Assembly (NCBI RefSeq): GCF_001427795.1
Contig: NZ_LMHJ01000003.1
Span: 488,204 to 552,203, forward strand
Length of the DNA: 64,000 nucleotides
Source of the DNA: Nocardioides sp. Root682
GTDB taxonomy: Bacteria; Actinomycetota; Actinomycetes; Propionibacteriales; Nocardioidaceae
Direction of reading: 5' to 3'
Position numbers and translations under genes: made by a program. Shown piece after piece: positions 15,333-23,909 of this stretch. Below the pieces are notes generated by a model. It was not told the origin of the DNA. It did not search any database and saw nothing but the letters and a program-made list of their open reading frames with translations. The stretch's first letter is position 1. Each line of letters starts with the position of its first letter.

Positions 15333-15887
15333 ATGACTGTTGTGACGGTCCTCCCGCGCCGACCTCTCACGGTCGACGATCTCGATGCGATGCCCGATGA
15401 CGGGCACCGCTACGAGCTCATCGACGGGACGCTGATCGTGTCGCCCGCGCCGTTGCTGCGCCACCAACTGGTCCATTCGCGGTTGATGCACTTGCTGCTG
15501 AACGCCGCACCGGCGGACCTTCAGGTGTTGAGCGCCCCGACGGACATCGTGCTCGCGGACGACACCGTCGTGCAGCCTGACCTCCTGGTGGCGCCGCTTG
15601 CCCAGATCGTCGGGCGGAAGCTGATGGAGCCGCCTCTGCTCGCGGTCGAGATCCTGTCGCCGAGCTCGCGGCTGATCGACCTCAACCTCAAGCGTGCCCG
15701 TTACGAGCGTGCGGGTGTGCCGTCGTACTGGGTGGTCGATCCTGACGAGCTCCGGCTGGTGGCCTGGCGCCTCAGTGAGGGTGTCTATGTCGACGTCGCC
15801 GATGTGGCGCCCGACGAGACGTGGCGTGCCGCCGATCCGTTCGAGGTGGTCGTCACCCCGCGTGATCTCGCAGCCGGAGCCGGTTGA
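15333..15887 (+). CDS. Uma2 family restriction-endonuclease-fold protein (DUF820)
   Basis: A 184-residue protein. The family pattern is complete: YELIDGTLIVSPAP, then VVQPDLLVAP (catalytic D), LLAVEILSPSS (catalytic E), RARYERAGVPSYWVVDPDE. Uma2 proteins have the PD-(D/E)XK fold and are abundant in cyanobacteria and actinobacteria; their biological role is largely unknown. It stands alone with a short upstream gap. A nuclease function is predicted from the fold only. Confidence 0.85.
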   Translation: MTVVTVLPRRPLTVDDLDAMPDDGHRYELIDGTLIVSPAPLLRHQLVHSRLMHLLLNAAPADLQVLSAPTDIVLADDTVVQPDLLVAPLAQIVGRKLMEPPLLAVEILSPSSRLIDLNLKRARYERAGVPSYWVVDPDELRLVAWRLSEGVYVDVADVAPDETWRAADPFEVVVTPRDLAAGAG

Positions 15888-15898
15888 CGGGCTGAGCC

Positions 15899-16285
15899 TC
15901 AGAGTCCGCTCGGGTCGTCGGGTACGTCGACGGAGTGCGACTGCAGCACCTCGAGCGGGATCAGCTCGAGCGCCCGCTCGTTCGTCGACGCGAGCACGAT
16001 CGGGGCGGCCGCGCCGTCGGCGTACGCCTGCAGCCAGCGGGCCGCGACCACGCACCACCGGTCGCCGGGGCTCAGGCCCGGGAACTGCCATTGCGGGCGC
16101 GGCGTCGACAGGTCGTTGCCGACCGCCATCTGGTGGGCGAGGAACTCCTCGGTCATCACCGCGCACACCGCGTGCAGCCCGACGTCCTGGGGCCCGCACG
16201 AGCAGTTGCCGTCGCGGTGGAAGCCGGTCATCGGGTCGGTCCCGCAGGGCTCCAGGTCCCCGCCCAGCACGTTGCGCTCGCTCAT
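15899..16285 (-). CDS. DUF2237 family protein
   Basis: A 128-residue protein that follows the DUF2237 pattern closely: NVLGGDLEPCGTDPMTGFHRDG, CGPQDVGLHAVCAVMTEEFL, GNDLSTPRPQWQFPGL and GDRWCVVAARW, with four conserved cysteines. The biochemical function is not established. Its ATG overlaps the stop of the upstream membrane protein gene (ATGA), so the two are cotranscribed. Confidence 0.87.
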   Translation of the reverse strand: MSERNVLGGDLEPCGTDPMTGFHRDGNCSCGPQDVGLHAVCAVMTEEFLAHQMAVGNDLSTPRPQWQFPGLSPGDRWCVVAARWLQAYADGAAAPIVLASTNERALELIPLEVLQSHSVDVPDDPSGL

Positions 16286-17376
16286 GACTCCGCCGATCGA
16301 CGCAGGATGCTGGTGAAGCGGGTGTGGTTGGCAGCGGCGTTGCTGACCAGGATCACCAGCAGGCCGAGCAGGGAGTAGAGCCCGAGCACCACGAACGCCG
16401 ACGCCGTCGATGCGCTGGGGAAGTAGAGGGCGTCGCGGGCGACCGTCGCTCCCGCCCCCGGTGGCAGCAGCTGGCCGATGGTGTGGCCGAAGTGGGGGAG
16501 CATCTCCGGCGCGATCGACGACCCGGAGATGATCAGCCCGACCGTGAAGTACAGGCCGCCGATCAGCGACCCGGCCGGTCCGAGGAGGGCGACGAAGGCG
16601 GCGGTGGACGCGGTCACGGCGAGGGAAATCAGCGCCAGCCCGCCGAACAGGGTGAGGTGGTCGGCGCCCTTGCCCACGCCGAACAACGACAGGGCGAGCA
16701 ACGCGACTCCCGACGACAACAACGCGTAGACCACCAGCAGCGACGCGTGACCGAGGCCGCGCAAGGTCGACCGCTCGGTCGATCCCCGCAGCCGGCCGAG
16801 GGCGAGCGACGCGATGGACCCACCCAGGCACAACGCCTGGATCACGAAGCCGAGCGAGCTGCCGCCGCTGTCCTCCTGCGGAAGCGGTACGACGTCCGTC
16901 ACCGGTGGCGGCGTCGTGAGGGCCGCGAGCGTGGCGACCGGGACGTCCGCACCGGCCGCCGTCAGGGCCTCGACCTGAGACCTGATCTCGTCCTGGTAGG
17001 CCGCGGTGTACTTCGCCTTGAAGAGGTTGGCCACGGACGGGGAGGCCGCCGAGGCGACGTAGAGCGTGGGGGACTGCCCGTCGAAGGCGACCCCGCCGTA
17101 CGCCTTGCGCTCGCGGATCGCCTGCGCCAGCGCGGCCGCATCGTCGTACGGCTCGACCTCGAAGGCGCCGTCGGCCTCGAGCTGCTGGGTCAGCTGGTCC
17201 TGCTGGTCCTGGCTGCCGACGATGCCCATCGGCAGCTCGTTGGGCGACGGCGAGTGCGCCATCGCGAGGTAGTAGATCCCGAGCACCAGCTGGATCAGCG
17301 CGCCCCCGAGGGCGATCGCGATGCCGACGCGCGAGATCGCGCGCAGGGTGGTGGGAGCAGTCGAGGAGTCGCTCAT
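16282..17376 (-). CDS. ABC-2/YhgE-like multi-pass membrane protein
   Basis: A 364-residue protein starting at the ATG at 17376. The layout is one N-terminal transmembrane helix (ISRVGIAIALGGALIQLVLG), then an extracytoplasmic domain of ~130 residues (ELPMGIVGSQDQQDQ ... PSVANLFKAKYTAAY), then about six C-terminal helices. This is the topology of ABC-2 type permeases and YhgE/Pip/DUF3533-like proteins, where a periplasmic loop interrupts the membrane part. No ATPase gene is adjacent. Substrate unknown. Confidence 0.65.
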   Translation of the reverse strand: MSDSSTAPTTLRAISRVGIAIALGGALIQLVLGIYYLAMAHSPSPNELPMGIVGSQDQQDQLTQQLEADGAFEVEPYDDAAALAQAIRERKAYGGVAFDGQSPTLYVASAASPSVANLFKAKYTAAYQDEIRSQVEALTAAGADVPVATLAALTTPPPVTDVVPLPQEDSGGSSLGFVIQALCLGGSIASLALGRLRGSTERSTLRGLGHASLLVVYALLSSGVALLALSLFGVGKGADHLTLFGGLALISLAVTASTAAFVALLGPAGSLIGGLYFTVGLIISGSSIAPEMLPHFGHTIGQLLPPGAGATVARDALYFPSASTASAFVVLGLYSLLGLLVILVSNAAANHTRFTSILRRSAES

Positions 17377-17395
17377 GCACCCAGCATGGCGGGTC

Positions 17396-18022
17396 TCAGC
17401 AGCCGTTGTCGCAGACGCCCGTGGACGGCAGCGCCATGAAGCAGGTCGGGCAGATCTTGAAGACGACGTCCGACTTGGCCGGCTTGGCAGGCGTGCGCGG
17501 CACAGCGGCGGCCTTCGTGGCACGGGGCGCGCGGGGCGCCTTGACCGGCACGAGCTTCTCGACCACGGCCGGCACCTCGATGACGGGAGCGACCCAGCCC
17601 GGCGGGGCCGGCTCGGTGATGCCGAAGCGCGCCAGCACGGAGCGGGCCAGCGACGTCGGCTGGTGCTTGGGCCGGGTCTCGATGTCGAAGGAGGACGACG
17701 AGCCTTCGAGGAAGGTCTGGGCGTCCGGGCTCAGCGTGGGGGGCAGCTCGCGGTGCCGCCAGCGCTGGGGGGTGGCGCCGCGCTGGTTGACGGCGACGAG
17801 GTCGGGGCGGTCCCAGGCGATGAGGGTCCAGTCCTCGCGGTGGCTGGTGGCCCAGACCGCGATCGGCCGGTCACCCGCGTCGGCCGCGGCGCGCAGGGCG
17901 ATCCGCTCCGGGTTGGAGAACCGGCCCTTCACGTGCAGCACACCGGGGAGCACTTCCTCGACGGTGTGCTCCTCCGCCTGGATGAGATCGATCAGGTCTG
18001 CAAGTTCCGGCGTGTTCTCCAT
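17396..18022 (-). CDS. Unknown protein with C-terminal zinc-ribbon-like motif
   Basis: A 208-residue protein. The N-terminal ~125 residues form an alpha/beta domain of unknown function (VLHVKGRFSNPERIALRAAA). An Ala/Pro/Lys-rich linker follows, and the protein ends ICPTCFMALPSTGVCDNGC, two cysteine pairs suited to a small zinc ribbon. No membrane segment is seen. It lies downstream of the gluconate regulator gene in the same direction, 3 bases away, so it may be cotranscribed with it. Confidence 0.65.
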   Translation of the reverse strand: MENTPELADLIDLIQAEEHTVEEVLPGVLHVKGRFSNPERIALRAAADAGDRPIAVWATSHREDWTLIAWDRPDLVAVNQRGATPQRWRHRELPPTLSPDAQTFLEGSSSSFDIETRPKHQPTSLARSVLARFGITEPAPPGWVAPVIEVPAVVEKLVPVKAPRAPRATKAAAVPRTPAKPAKSDVVFKICPTCFMALPSTGVCDNGC

Positions 18023-18025
18023 GAC

Positions 18026-18769
18026 TCAACCGACATTAGTCGACTCCGGGCCGCTGTCCGCATCCGTGCGGACATCAGTGTTGCCATCGGTCACCGCGAC
18101 CGTGGCCTCCTCGATGATCGCGGCCATGGCGGCACGGGCCGCAACGGCGTCGCCCGAGCGCACCGCGCGGGCCACCTCGACGTGCAGGTCGATGGCCTCG
18201 TCCTTGGGGTGCGCCGGCATCAGGTGGTGATGGGTACGGCCCGTCAGGACCTCGGCGACCACGCCGTCGAGGGCGGCGAGCATCTCGTTGCCGGACGCCT
18301 CGAGCACGAGCTGGTGGAACAGCACGTCGGCCGCGAGGAAGGCCGCCAGGTCGCCGGACCTGCCGTGCACGACCATGTCGCTGGCGGCGGTGGCGAGGGC
18401 GCCGCACTGCTCGGGCGTGGCCCTGACGGCCGCGAGACCGGCGGCCACCGGCTCGAACCCGCTGCGCAGCTCACCGAGGGACCGCAGCTGGGCCACCCGG
18501 TCCTCGGAGTCCAGGCGCCAGCGGATCAGTCGCGGGTCGAAGACCCGCCACGAGGTCCGGGGCTGGACCGTCACGCCGACGCGCTGCCGCGAGGCGACCA
18601 TCCCCATCGAGGCGAGCACGCGGACCGCCTCGCGCGACACGGAGCGACTGACGTCGTACTCGCTGTCGATGACGTCGAGGGTCAGCACCGTCCCCGCGGC
18701 GAGGGCGCCGCTGACGATCCGCTCGCCGAGGGCGTCGAGCACGTTGTCGTGCAGCGCGGTCCGCGCCAT
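18026..18769 (-). CDS. gntR: GntR/FadR-family regulator of gluconate genes
   Basis: A 247-residue protein. An N-terminal winged helix (LDALGERIVSGALAAGTVL, VSRSVSREAVRVLASMGMV) is followed by an FCD ligand-binding domain (DVLFHQLVLEASGN ... HVEVARAVRSGD), with histidines positioned for metal. It is divergent from gluconokinase and the gluconate permease, so a gluconate-responsive repressor is the natural reading. The symbol is assigned by context. Confidence 0.8.
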   Translation of the reverse strand: MARTALHDNVLDALGERIVSGALAAGTVLTLDVIDSEYDVSRSVSREAVRVLASMGMVASRQRVGVTVQPRTSWRVFDPRLIRWRLDSEDRVAQLRSLGELRSGFEPVAAGLAAVRATPEQCGALATAASDMVVHGRSGDLAAFLAADVLFHQLVLEASGNEMLAALDGVVAEVLTGRTHHHLMPAHPKDEAIDLHVEVARAVRSGDAVAARAAMAAIIEEATVAVTDGNTDVRTDADSGPESTNVG

Positions 18770-18779
18770 CGCTCCTCCA

Positions 18780-18830
18780 ATAATCAGATTTATTGGTCCA
18801 AGGTCTTGATAAAACCAGATTAATCATCGC
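18780..18830. promoter_or_regulatory. AT-rich divergent promoter/operator region of the gluconate module
   Basis: The gap between gntR and gntK is strikingly AT-rich for this genome. It carries a duplicated nonamer, cagatttat at 18785-18793 and cagattaat at 18816-18824, flanking ttggtccaa. These are candidate sites for the adjacent FCD-type regulator. Confidence 0.45.
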
Positions 18831-18866
18831 ACACTGTGACGGCCAGCACATCCCACAGGAGGCGGA

Positions 18867-19400
18867 ATGACCAGCATGAACCCGCAGCCCCCACAGCCCC
18901 CACAGATCGTCGTGATGGGCGTGTCCGGGTCGGGCAAGTCCACCGTCGGGGCCGCGCTCGCGCAACGTCTCGGCGTGCCCTTCGCCGACGCCGACGACTT
19001 CCACCCGCCCGCCAACATCGCGAAGATGACCGCCGGCATCGCGCTGGACGACACCGACCGCGGCCCCTGGCTGGAGGCGATCGGGGAGTGGCTCGCCGCT
19101 CACGAGAGCCACGGCGGCGTCGTCAGCTGCTCGGCCCTCAAGGTGGACTACCGCGACCGGCTCCGCGATCACGCACCGCGGACCACGTTCGTCCACCTGC
19201 ACGGCTCGCGCGAGGTCATCGCGCGGCGCCAGGCCAGCCGGCCGGGCCACTTCATGCCGTCCTCGTTGCTCGACTCGCAGTTCGACACGCTCGAGCCGCT
19301 GGCGAGCCACGAGGCCGGACTCGTCATCGACGTCGACCAGGACGTCGACGCCATCGTCCAGGAATACGTCGACCGCGCCGCCGCGGCACCGACCAACTGA
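18867..19400 (+). CDS. gntK: Gluconokinase
   Basis: A 177-residue P-loop kinase preceded by a strong ribosome site (aggagg, 18858-18863). The Walker A GVSGSGKST begins near residue 18. It is followed by ADADDFHPPANIAKMTAGIALDD, RGPWLEAIG, SCSALKVDYRDRLR and HFMPSSLLDSQFDTLEPL, all gluconokinase signatures. It phosphorylates gluconate to 6-phosphogluconate with ATP. The gene is followed at 10 bases by the permease gene. Confidence 0.93.
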   Translation: MTSMNPQPPQPPQIVVMGVSGSGKSTVGAALAQRLGVPFADADDFHPPANIAKMTAGIALDDTDRGPWLEAIGEWLAAHESHGGVVSCSALKVDYRDRLRDHAPRTTFVHLHGSREVIARRQASRPGHFMPSSLLDSQFDTLEPLASHEAGLVIDVDQDVDAIVQEYVDRAAAAPTN

Positions 19401-19410
19401 GGAGCACGTC

Positions 19411-20796
19411 ATGTCCGCCCAACTCGTCCTCGCCGCCGGCACCGACCTCGTCGAGCCGGTCGCGTCCGAAGGCCGCCTGGTCTTCGCGGCCCTGCTCGGC
19501 ATCGGCGTCATCGTCGCGCTGATCATCGCCGGCAAGATCCACCCGTTCCTCGCGCTGACGGCCGGCGCCATCACCGTCGGCATCACCGCCGGGGTGAGCG
19601 TGGAGACCGCGCTCGCCAGCTACACCGGGGGCTTCGGCTCCACGGCCGCAGGCGTCGGCATCCTGATCGCGCTGGGCGCCATGTTCGGCAAGATCCTCGC
19701 GGACAGCGGTGGCGCCGACCAGATCGTCGACACGATCATCCGGCACGCCTCGCCGCGCGCCCTTCCGTGGGCGATGGCCCTGGTCGGCGCAATCATCGGG
19801 CTGCCGATGTTCTTCGAGATCGGCCTCGTGCTGCTGATGCCGGTGATCTACCTCGTGGCCCGTCGCTCCGGCCAGTCCCTGGTCACCATCGGCATCCCGG
19901 CCCTCGCCGGCCTCTCGGCCATGCACGGCCTGGTGCCGCCGCACCCCGGTCCGCTCACCGCGATCGACTACCTCGGCGCCGACCTCGGCACCACGCTCGC
20001 CCTCGGTGTCGCCATCGCCATCCCCACCGTGATCATCGCCGGCCCGGTCTTCGGCCTCGTCGGGCGGTACGTCGACGTGGCGGTTCCCGAGCGCTTCGAG
20101 GCCCACGACCAGGAGGACGTGCCGAACCGGCCGTCGTTCGCGGTCACCCTCGGCTCCGTGCTGCTGCCGGTGGTGCTGATGATGGGCAAGGCGTTGGCCG
20201 ACATCTTCATCGACGACGCGACCGACCCGCTCCGCCGTACCCTCGACGTCCTCGGTACGCCGCTGATCGCACTCGCCATCGCCGTCGTGGTGGCCATGTT
20301 CACGCTCGGCCTCGGTTCGGGCATGGGCCGCGACGGGGTCGCGAAGTCGCTCGAGTCCTCGCTGCCCGGCGTCGCCGGGATCCTGCTGATCGTCGCCGCC
20401 GGTGGCGGTTTCAAGCAGTCCCTGGTCGACACCGGCATCGGCACGATCGTGGCCGAGCGGGTCGCCGACTCGAACATCTCCGTCCTGTTGCTGGCCTGGT
20501 TCGTCGCCGTGCTCATCCGGCTCGCGACGGGCTCCGCGACGGTCGCCACCGTGACCGCGTCCGGCCTGCTCGCGCCGCTCACCGACCAGCTCTCCAGCGG
20601 CGAGGTGTCCCTGATGGTGCTGGCGATCGGCGCCGGCTCGGTGTTCTTCTCCCACGTCAACGACGCCGGCTTCTGGCTGGTGAAGGAGTACTTCGGGATG
20701 AGCGTCGGGCAGACCCTGAAGACCTGGTCGGCGATGGAGACGCTGCTCTCCGTCACGGGCCTCGTGTTCGTGCTCGCCCTCAACCTCGTGATCTGA
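19411..20796 (+). CDS. gntP: Gluconate:H+ symporter, GntP family
   Basis: A 461-residue polytopic membrane protein with roughly 12-14 hydrophobic segments. GntP-family landmarks include GLSAMHGLVPPHPGPL, GIGTIVAERV and IRLATGSATVATVTASGLL, and FFSHVNDAGFWLVKEYFGMS near the end. It imports gluconate for the adjacent kinase. A 10-base gap to gntK indicates one operon. Confidence 0.93.
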   Translation: MSAQLVLAAGTDLVEPVASEGRLVFAALLGIGVIVALIIAGKIHPFLALTAGAITVGITAGVSVETALASYTGGFGSTAAGVGILIALGAMFGKILADSGGADQIVDTIIRHASPRALPWAMALVGAIIGLPMFFEIGLVLLMPVIYLVARRSGQSLVTIGIPALAGLSAMHGLVPPHPGPLTAIDYLGADLGTTLALGVAIAIPTVIIAGPVFGLVGRYVDVAVPERFEAHDQEDVPNRPSFAVTLGSVLLPVVLMMGKALADIFIDDATDPLRRTLDVLGTPLIALAIAVVVAMFTLGLGSGMGRDGVAKSLESSLPGVAGILLIVAAGGGFKQSLVDTGIGTIVAERVADSNISVLLLAWFVAVLIRLATGSATVATVTASGLLAPLTDQLSSGEVSLMVLAIGAGSVFFSHVNDAGFWLVKEYFGMSVGQTLKTWSAMETLLSVTGLVFVLALNLVI

Positions 20797-20823
20797 CCGG
20801 TGATCTGACTCGTGAACTGACTG
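20788..20823 (+). repeat. Three tandem 12-base repeats across the gntP stop
   Basis: Three imperfect copies (gtgatctgaccg, gtgatctgactc, gtgaactgactg) start at 20788 and span the end of gntP and the following leader. Each carries a stop in one frame. Confidence 0.7.
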
Positions 20824-20846
20824 GACAGGTCGGGGAGGATGTGGGG

Positions 20847-22541
20847 GTGGCCGACCCTCTCATCCTCCTCGTCTCTGCCGACGAGATCGCCGTCCTGACC
20901 GAGCAGTTCCGTCGTTATGAGCACGACTACGACGTCCGCGCCGCAACCACCGGTGCGGAGGCGAGCGCCGTGTTGCGGGAGGCGGTCGAGCGCGGGCAGG
21001 CGGTGGCGATGCTCGTCACCGAGTCGGAGCTGTCGGACCAGAACATGCTGATGGCGATGCACGAGTGGCGCACCCTCGTCCCGACCGCGCGCCGCGTCGT
21101 GGCCATCCCGATCTCGCGGTTCGCGTCGGACTCGGTGACCCTGCGGCCGTACCTGCAGAAGGGCAAGTTCGACACCTACCTCGTGCTGCCGCAGGGCCGG
21201 CGCGACGAGGAGTTCCACTACGCGATCGTCGAGCTGCTGAGCGACTGGGGCGCGACTGTTGCTGCCTCGGTGATCGACTCGGTCCGGATCATCACGCCGG
21301 ACGCCTCGCCGCTCGCCCTGGCGATCCGCGACTTCCTGGACCGCACCGGGTTCCCGCACCGCACCTACCCGCCGGACAGCCCCCAGGGCCAGGCGGCGAT
21401 CGCCCTGTACGACGGCCCCGACGGTGTGGCGCCGTACCCGCTGGTGCACATGGCGGCCCGCCCCTTCGCGGAGAACCCGATCATCGCCCCGACCTCGGTG
21501 CGTGACCTCGCGGCACTGATCTACGGCCGACCCTCCGACATCGAGGTCGACACGGTCGTCGACCTGGCGGTCGTCGGTGCCGGCCCGGCAGGCCTCGCGG
21601 CCGCGGTGTACGGCGCCTCGGAGGGCCTGAGCACGATCGTGCTCGAGTCCGAGGTGATCGGCGGCCAGGCCGGCACGAGCTCGATGATCCGCAACTACCT
21701 CGGCTTCCCGCGCGGCATCTCCGGGACGCGGCTGGGGCAGCGCGCCCGGGTGCAGGCGATCCGGTTCGGCGCCCGCTTCTTCACCGGCTGGCCGGTCGAG
21801 GCGCTGGTGCCCGGCGTCGACGGCGCCCCGCACACCCTCGTCACGGCTGGCGGTTCGGTGCATGCGCGCGCCGTGATGATCGCCTCCGGCGTCGCCTACC
21901 GCCGCCTCGGCGTCGCTCCCCTCGAGGAGCTGGTCGGCGCCGGCGTGAACTACGGCGCCGCGATGACCGCCGCACGCGAGATGGAGGACCGCGACGTGTA
22001 CGTCGTCGGCGGCGGCAACTCCGCCGGTCAGGCGGCCGTCCACCTGGCCCGGTTCGCCCGCTCGGTCACGATCCTGATCCGTCGCGAGGACCTCTCCTCG
22101 ACGATGTCGAGGTACCTCATCGACGAGATCGAGTGGAACCCGCGGATCAGCGTTCGGCCGTGCACGGAGATCATCGACGGCGGCCCCGACGACAGCGGGC
22201 AGCTCGGCTGGCTGCAGCTGTGCGACGTCCGCACCCGGGCCGAGGAGCGGGTCGGTGCCGGCGGGCTGTTCCTGCTGATCGGTGCTGCTCCGCACTGCGA
22301 CTGGCTGCCCGACGACGTACGACGTGATGTCCACGGGTTCGTGCTGACCGGCCGCGACGTACCCACCGAGTGCTGGATCGACGACCTGCCGCCGGAGAAC
22401 CTCGCCACCTGCGTGCCGGGGATCTTCGCCGCCGGCGACATCCGCTCGGGTTCGATGAAGCGGGTCGCGTCGGCGAGCGGTGAGGGAGCCTCTGCGGTCT
22501 CGCTCGTCCACGGATTCCTCGAGCAGCAGGGCACTTTGTAG
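20847..22541 (+). CDS. Thioredoxin-reductase-like flavoprotein with N-terminal receiver-like domain, no CxxC
   Basis: A 564-residue protein; the GTG at 20847 is chosen because ggggagg lies at proper spacing. Residues 1-~130 resemble a degenerate response-regulator receiver (PLILLVSADEIAVLTEQF). From ~235 onward is a two-dinucleotide-domain flavoprotein (DLAVVGAGPAGLAAAVYGASEG for FAD, VYVVGGGNSAGQAAVHLA for NADPH, PGIFAAGDIRSGS at the end). The redox CxxC expected before the NADPH domain is absent: the segment reads GVNYGAAMTAAREMEDR. It is therefore not a thioredoxin reductase in the strict sense, and the electron acceptor is unknown. Confidence 0.82.
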   Translation: MADPLILLVSADEIAVLTEQFRRYEHDYDVRAATTGAEASAVLREAVERGQAVAMLVTESELSDQNMLMAMHEWRTLVPTARRVVAIPISRFASDSVTLRPYLQKGKFDTYLVLPQGRRDEEFHYAIVELLSDWGATVAASVIDSVRIITPDASPLALAIRDFLDRTGFPHRTYPPDSPQGQAAIALYDGPDGVAPYPLVHMAARPFAENPIIAPTSVRDLAALIYGRPSDIEVDTVVDLAVVGAGPAGLAAAVYGASEGLSTIVLESEVIGGQAGTSSMIRNYLGFPRGISGTRLGQRARVQAIRFGARFFTGWPVEALVPGVDGAPHTLVTAGGSVHARAVMIASGVAYRRLGVAPLEELVGAGVNYGAAMTAAREMEDRDVYVVGGGNSAGQAAVHLARFARSVTILIRREDLSSTMSRYLIDEIEWNPRISVRPCTEIIDGGPDDSGQLGWLQLCDVRTRAEERVGAGGLFLLIGAAPHCDWLPDDVRRDVHGFVLTGRDVPTECWIDDLPPENLATCVPGIFAAGDIRSGSMKRVASASGEGASAVSLVHGFLEQQGTL

Positions 22542-22550
22542 GGTCACCGC

Positions 22551-23231
22551 ATGGCGAAGAACTCTCGGTGGAGCCGGTACCGACCCCCTGCCGAGAAGCG
22601 GGACGAGACGGGGCAGCCCATCGGGGCGTCAACGCCGAAGCCGAAGCCGAGGTCGAGGCCGAAGAAGGCAGCGACCTCGAAGGTCATGCCGCCGAAGCCG
22701 AAGGCGAAGTCCGGTGTGCAGCTCAGCGGCTGGGTGGGGCTGCTGATCGGGGTGGTCAGCCTCGCCGTCGTCGTCGGGATCATCGTCGCGGCGAACTCGG
22801 GTGACGACGACCCCAGCGGGGAGATCGACACCTCGCTGCTTACCGAGGAGTTCATCGGTGAGGGCCTCGCCGAGGCGTTGGAGGTCGAGGGCAAGGACGC
22901 CGTCTCCGTGCGGCTCAGCGAGTACGACCTGACCGTCGAGTACTTCGACCCGAACAAGCGGGAGTCGCGCTACTTCGAGACCAACGACTACGTCGACGGC
23001 TACGAGGTGCGGGTCGAGAAGAGCCACTACGACGACTACCAGCCGCGGCCGTTCGACCTCTCGACGATCGATGCCGCCACGATGATCGCGGCCGTCAAGG
23101 ACGCCCTCACCAAGACCGACGACATCTACACCTACTCCCTGCGCATCGATGCCGACCGGGAGACCGGCGTGGTCTCCATGGTCGTCAGCGTGTCCGGTGA
23201 CGAGTCGGTCGAGGTGACCTCCGCGCCCTGA
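22551..23231 (+). CDS. Single-span membrane protein of unknown function
   Basis: A 226-residue protein. A basic, proline/lysine-rich cytoplasmic N-terminus of ~55 residues (PKPKPRSRPKKAATSK) is followed by one helix (WVGLLIGVVSLAVVVGIIVA) and an extracytoplasmic domain rich in acidic residues and tyrosine. It lies 9 bases after the flavoprotein gene in the same direction. No motif identifies its function. Confidence 0.65.
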   Translation: MAKNSRWSRYRPPAEKRDETGQPIGASTPKPKPRSRPKKAATSKVMPPKPKAKSGVQLSGWVGLLIGVVSLAVVVGIIVAANSGDDDPSGEIDTSLLTEEFIGEGLAEALEVEGKDAVSVRLSEYDLTVEYFDPNKRESRYFETNDYVDGYEVRVEKSHYDDYQPRPFDLSTIDAATMIAAVKDALTKTDDIYTYSLRIDADRETGVVSMVVSVSGDESVEVTSAP

Positions 23232-23240
23232 CGGACGCGC

Positions 23241-23825
23241 TCAGATGATCCCGGCTGCCTCGGCGACCTCGCGGTACGCGTCGGCGAGGGTCGCGACGGT
23301 CTCGTGGGCGTTCAGACCGCTGGGATTCGGCACCACCCAGAGCTCAGCTCCGGCGAGGTCGTCCGGCTGGCGCCCCATGACGGCCTTGGGCTGCCCGAAC
23401 GCTGTGCGGTAGGCGGTGATCCCGGCGATGGCGACCACCCGCGGCCGTCGGTCGGTGACCAGCGCGGTCAGTGCAGCACCGCCGGCGCGCAGCTCGACGG
23501 CGGTGAGCTCGGACGCCTTGACCGTCGCCCGGCGCACCAGGTTGGTGATCCCGATGCCCCGCTCACGCATCATCGCCCGGTCCTCGTCGGTCATCCCGTT
23601 GGCCGGATCGATGGGCCGTTCGATCACTCCACCGCGCAGCAGCGCCGGGTAGAAACGGTTGCCCGGGTGGGCGAAGTGCGTGCTCGTCGCGGCCGTCCAC
23701 AGCCCCGGGTTGATGCCGACGAAGAGCAGCCGGAGCGGCTCTCCCGGGGTGGTCGGCAGCAGGTCCGGAACCTCCGCGTCCCGGAACGACTCGAGCTCTG
23801 CTCGGGAGAAGGTACGGCGGGCCAC
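23241..23825 (-). CDS. mug: G/U mismatch-specific uracil-DNA glycosylase (Mug/TDG family)
   Basis: A 194-residue protein. The Mug active-site segment LLFVGINPGLWTAATSTHFAHPGNRFYPAL carries the catalytic GINPG asparagine (quoted here only to locate residues ~30-58). VVPNPSGLNAH is the C-terminal intercalation motif. It removes uracil or thymine opposite G in base-excision repair. The gene is separated from the next minus-strand gene by a clear hairpin and is convergent with the upstream membrane protein gene. Confidence 0.85.
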   Translation of the reverse strand: MARRTFSRAELESFRDAEVPDLLPTTPGEPLRLLFVGINPGLWTAATSTHFAHPGNRFYPALLRGGVIERPIDPANGMTDEDRAMMRERGIGITNLVRRATVKASELTAVELRAGGAALTALVTDRRPRVVAIAGITAYRTAFGQPKAVMGRQPDDLAGAELWVVPNPSGLNAHETVATLADAYREVAEAAGII

Positions 23826-23854
23826 CTCGCCATTCTCCCGGACATTGTCGGCCG

Positions 23855-23905
23855 ATCATTGTGGGGTCGTACGTGCACCGGGTGAACGCAGGACCCCACA
23901 ATGAT
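23855..23905. terminator. Hairpin downstream of the first AbiEi/DUF559 gene
   Basis: Fourteen-base perfect arms at 23855-23868 and 23892-23905 (atcattgtggggtc and its complement) enclose a 23-base loop. It lies just beyond the stop of the minus-strand AbiEi/DUF559 gene and before mug. It is probably its terminator, and the loop also contains short self-pairing. Confidence 0.6.
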
Positions 23906-23909
23906 TCGC

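Noticed and set aside
19968..22547. Minus-strand open frame of ~860 codons opposite gntP and the flavoprotein gene
   Set aside because: Crosses two convincing plus-strand genes, has no domain and shows the composition of antisense GC-rich DNA.
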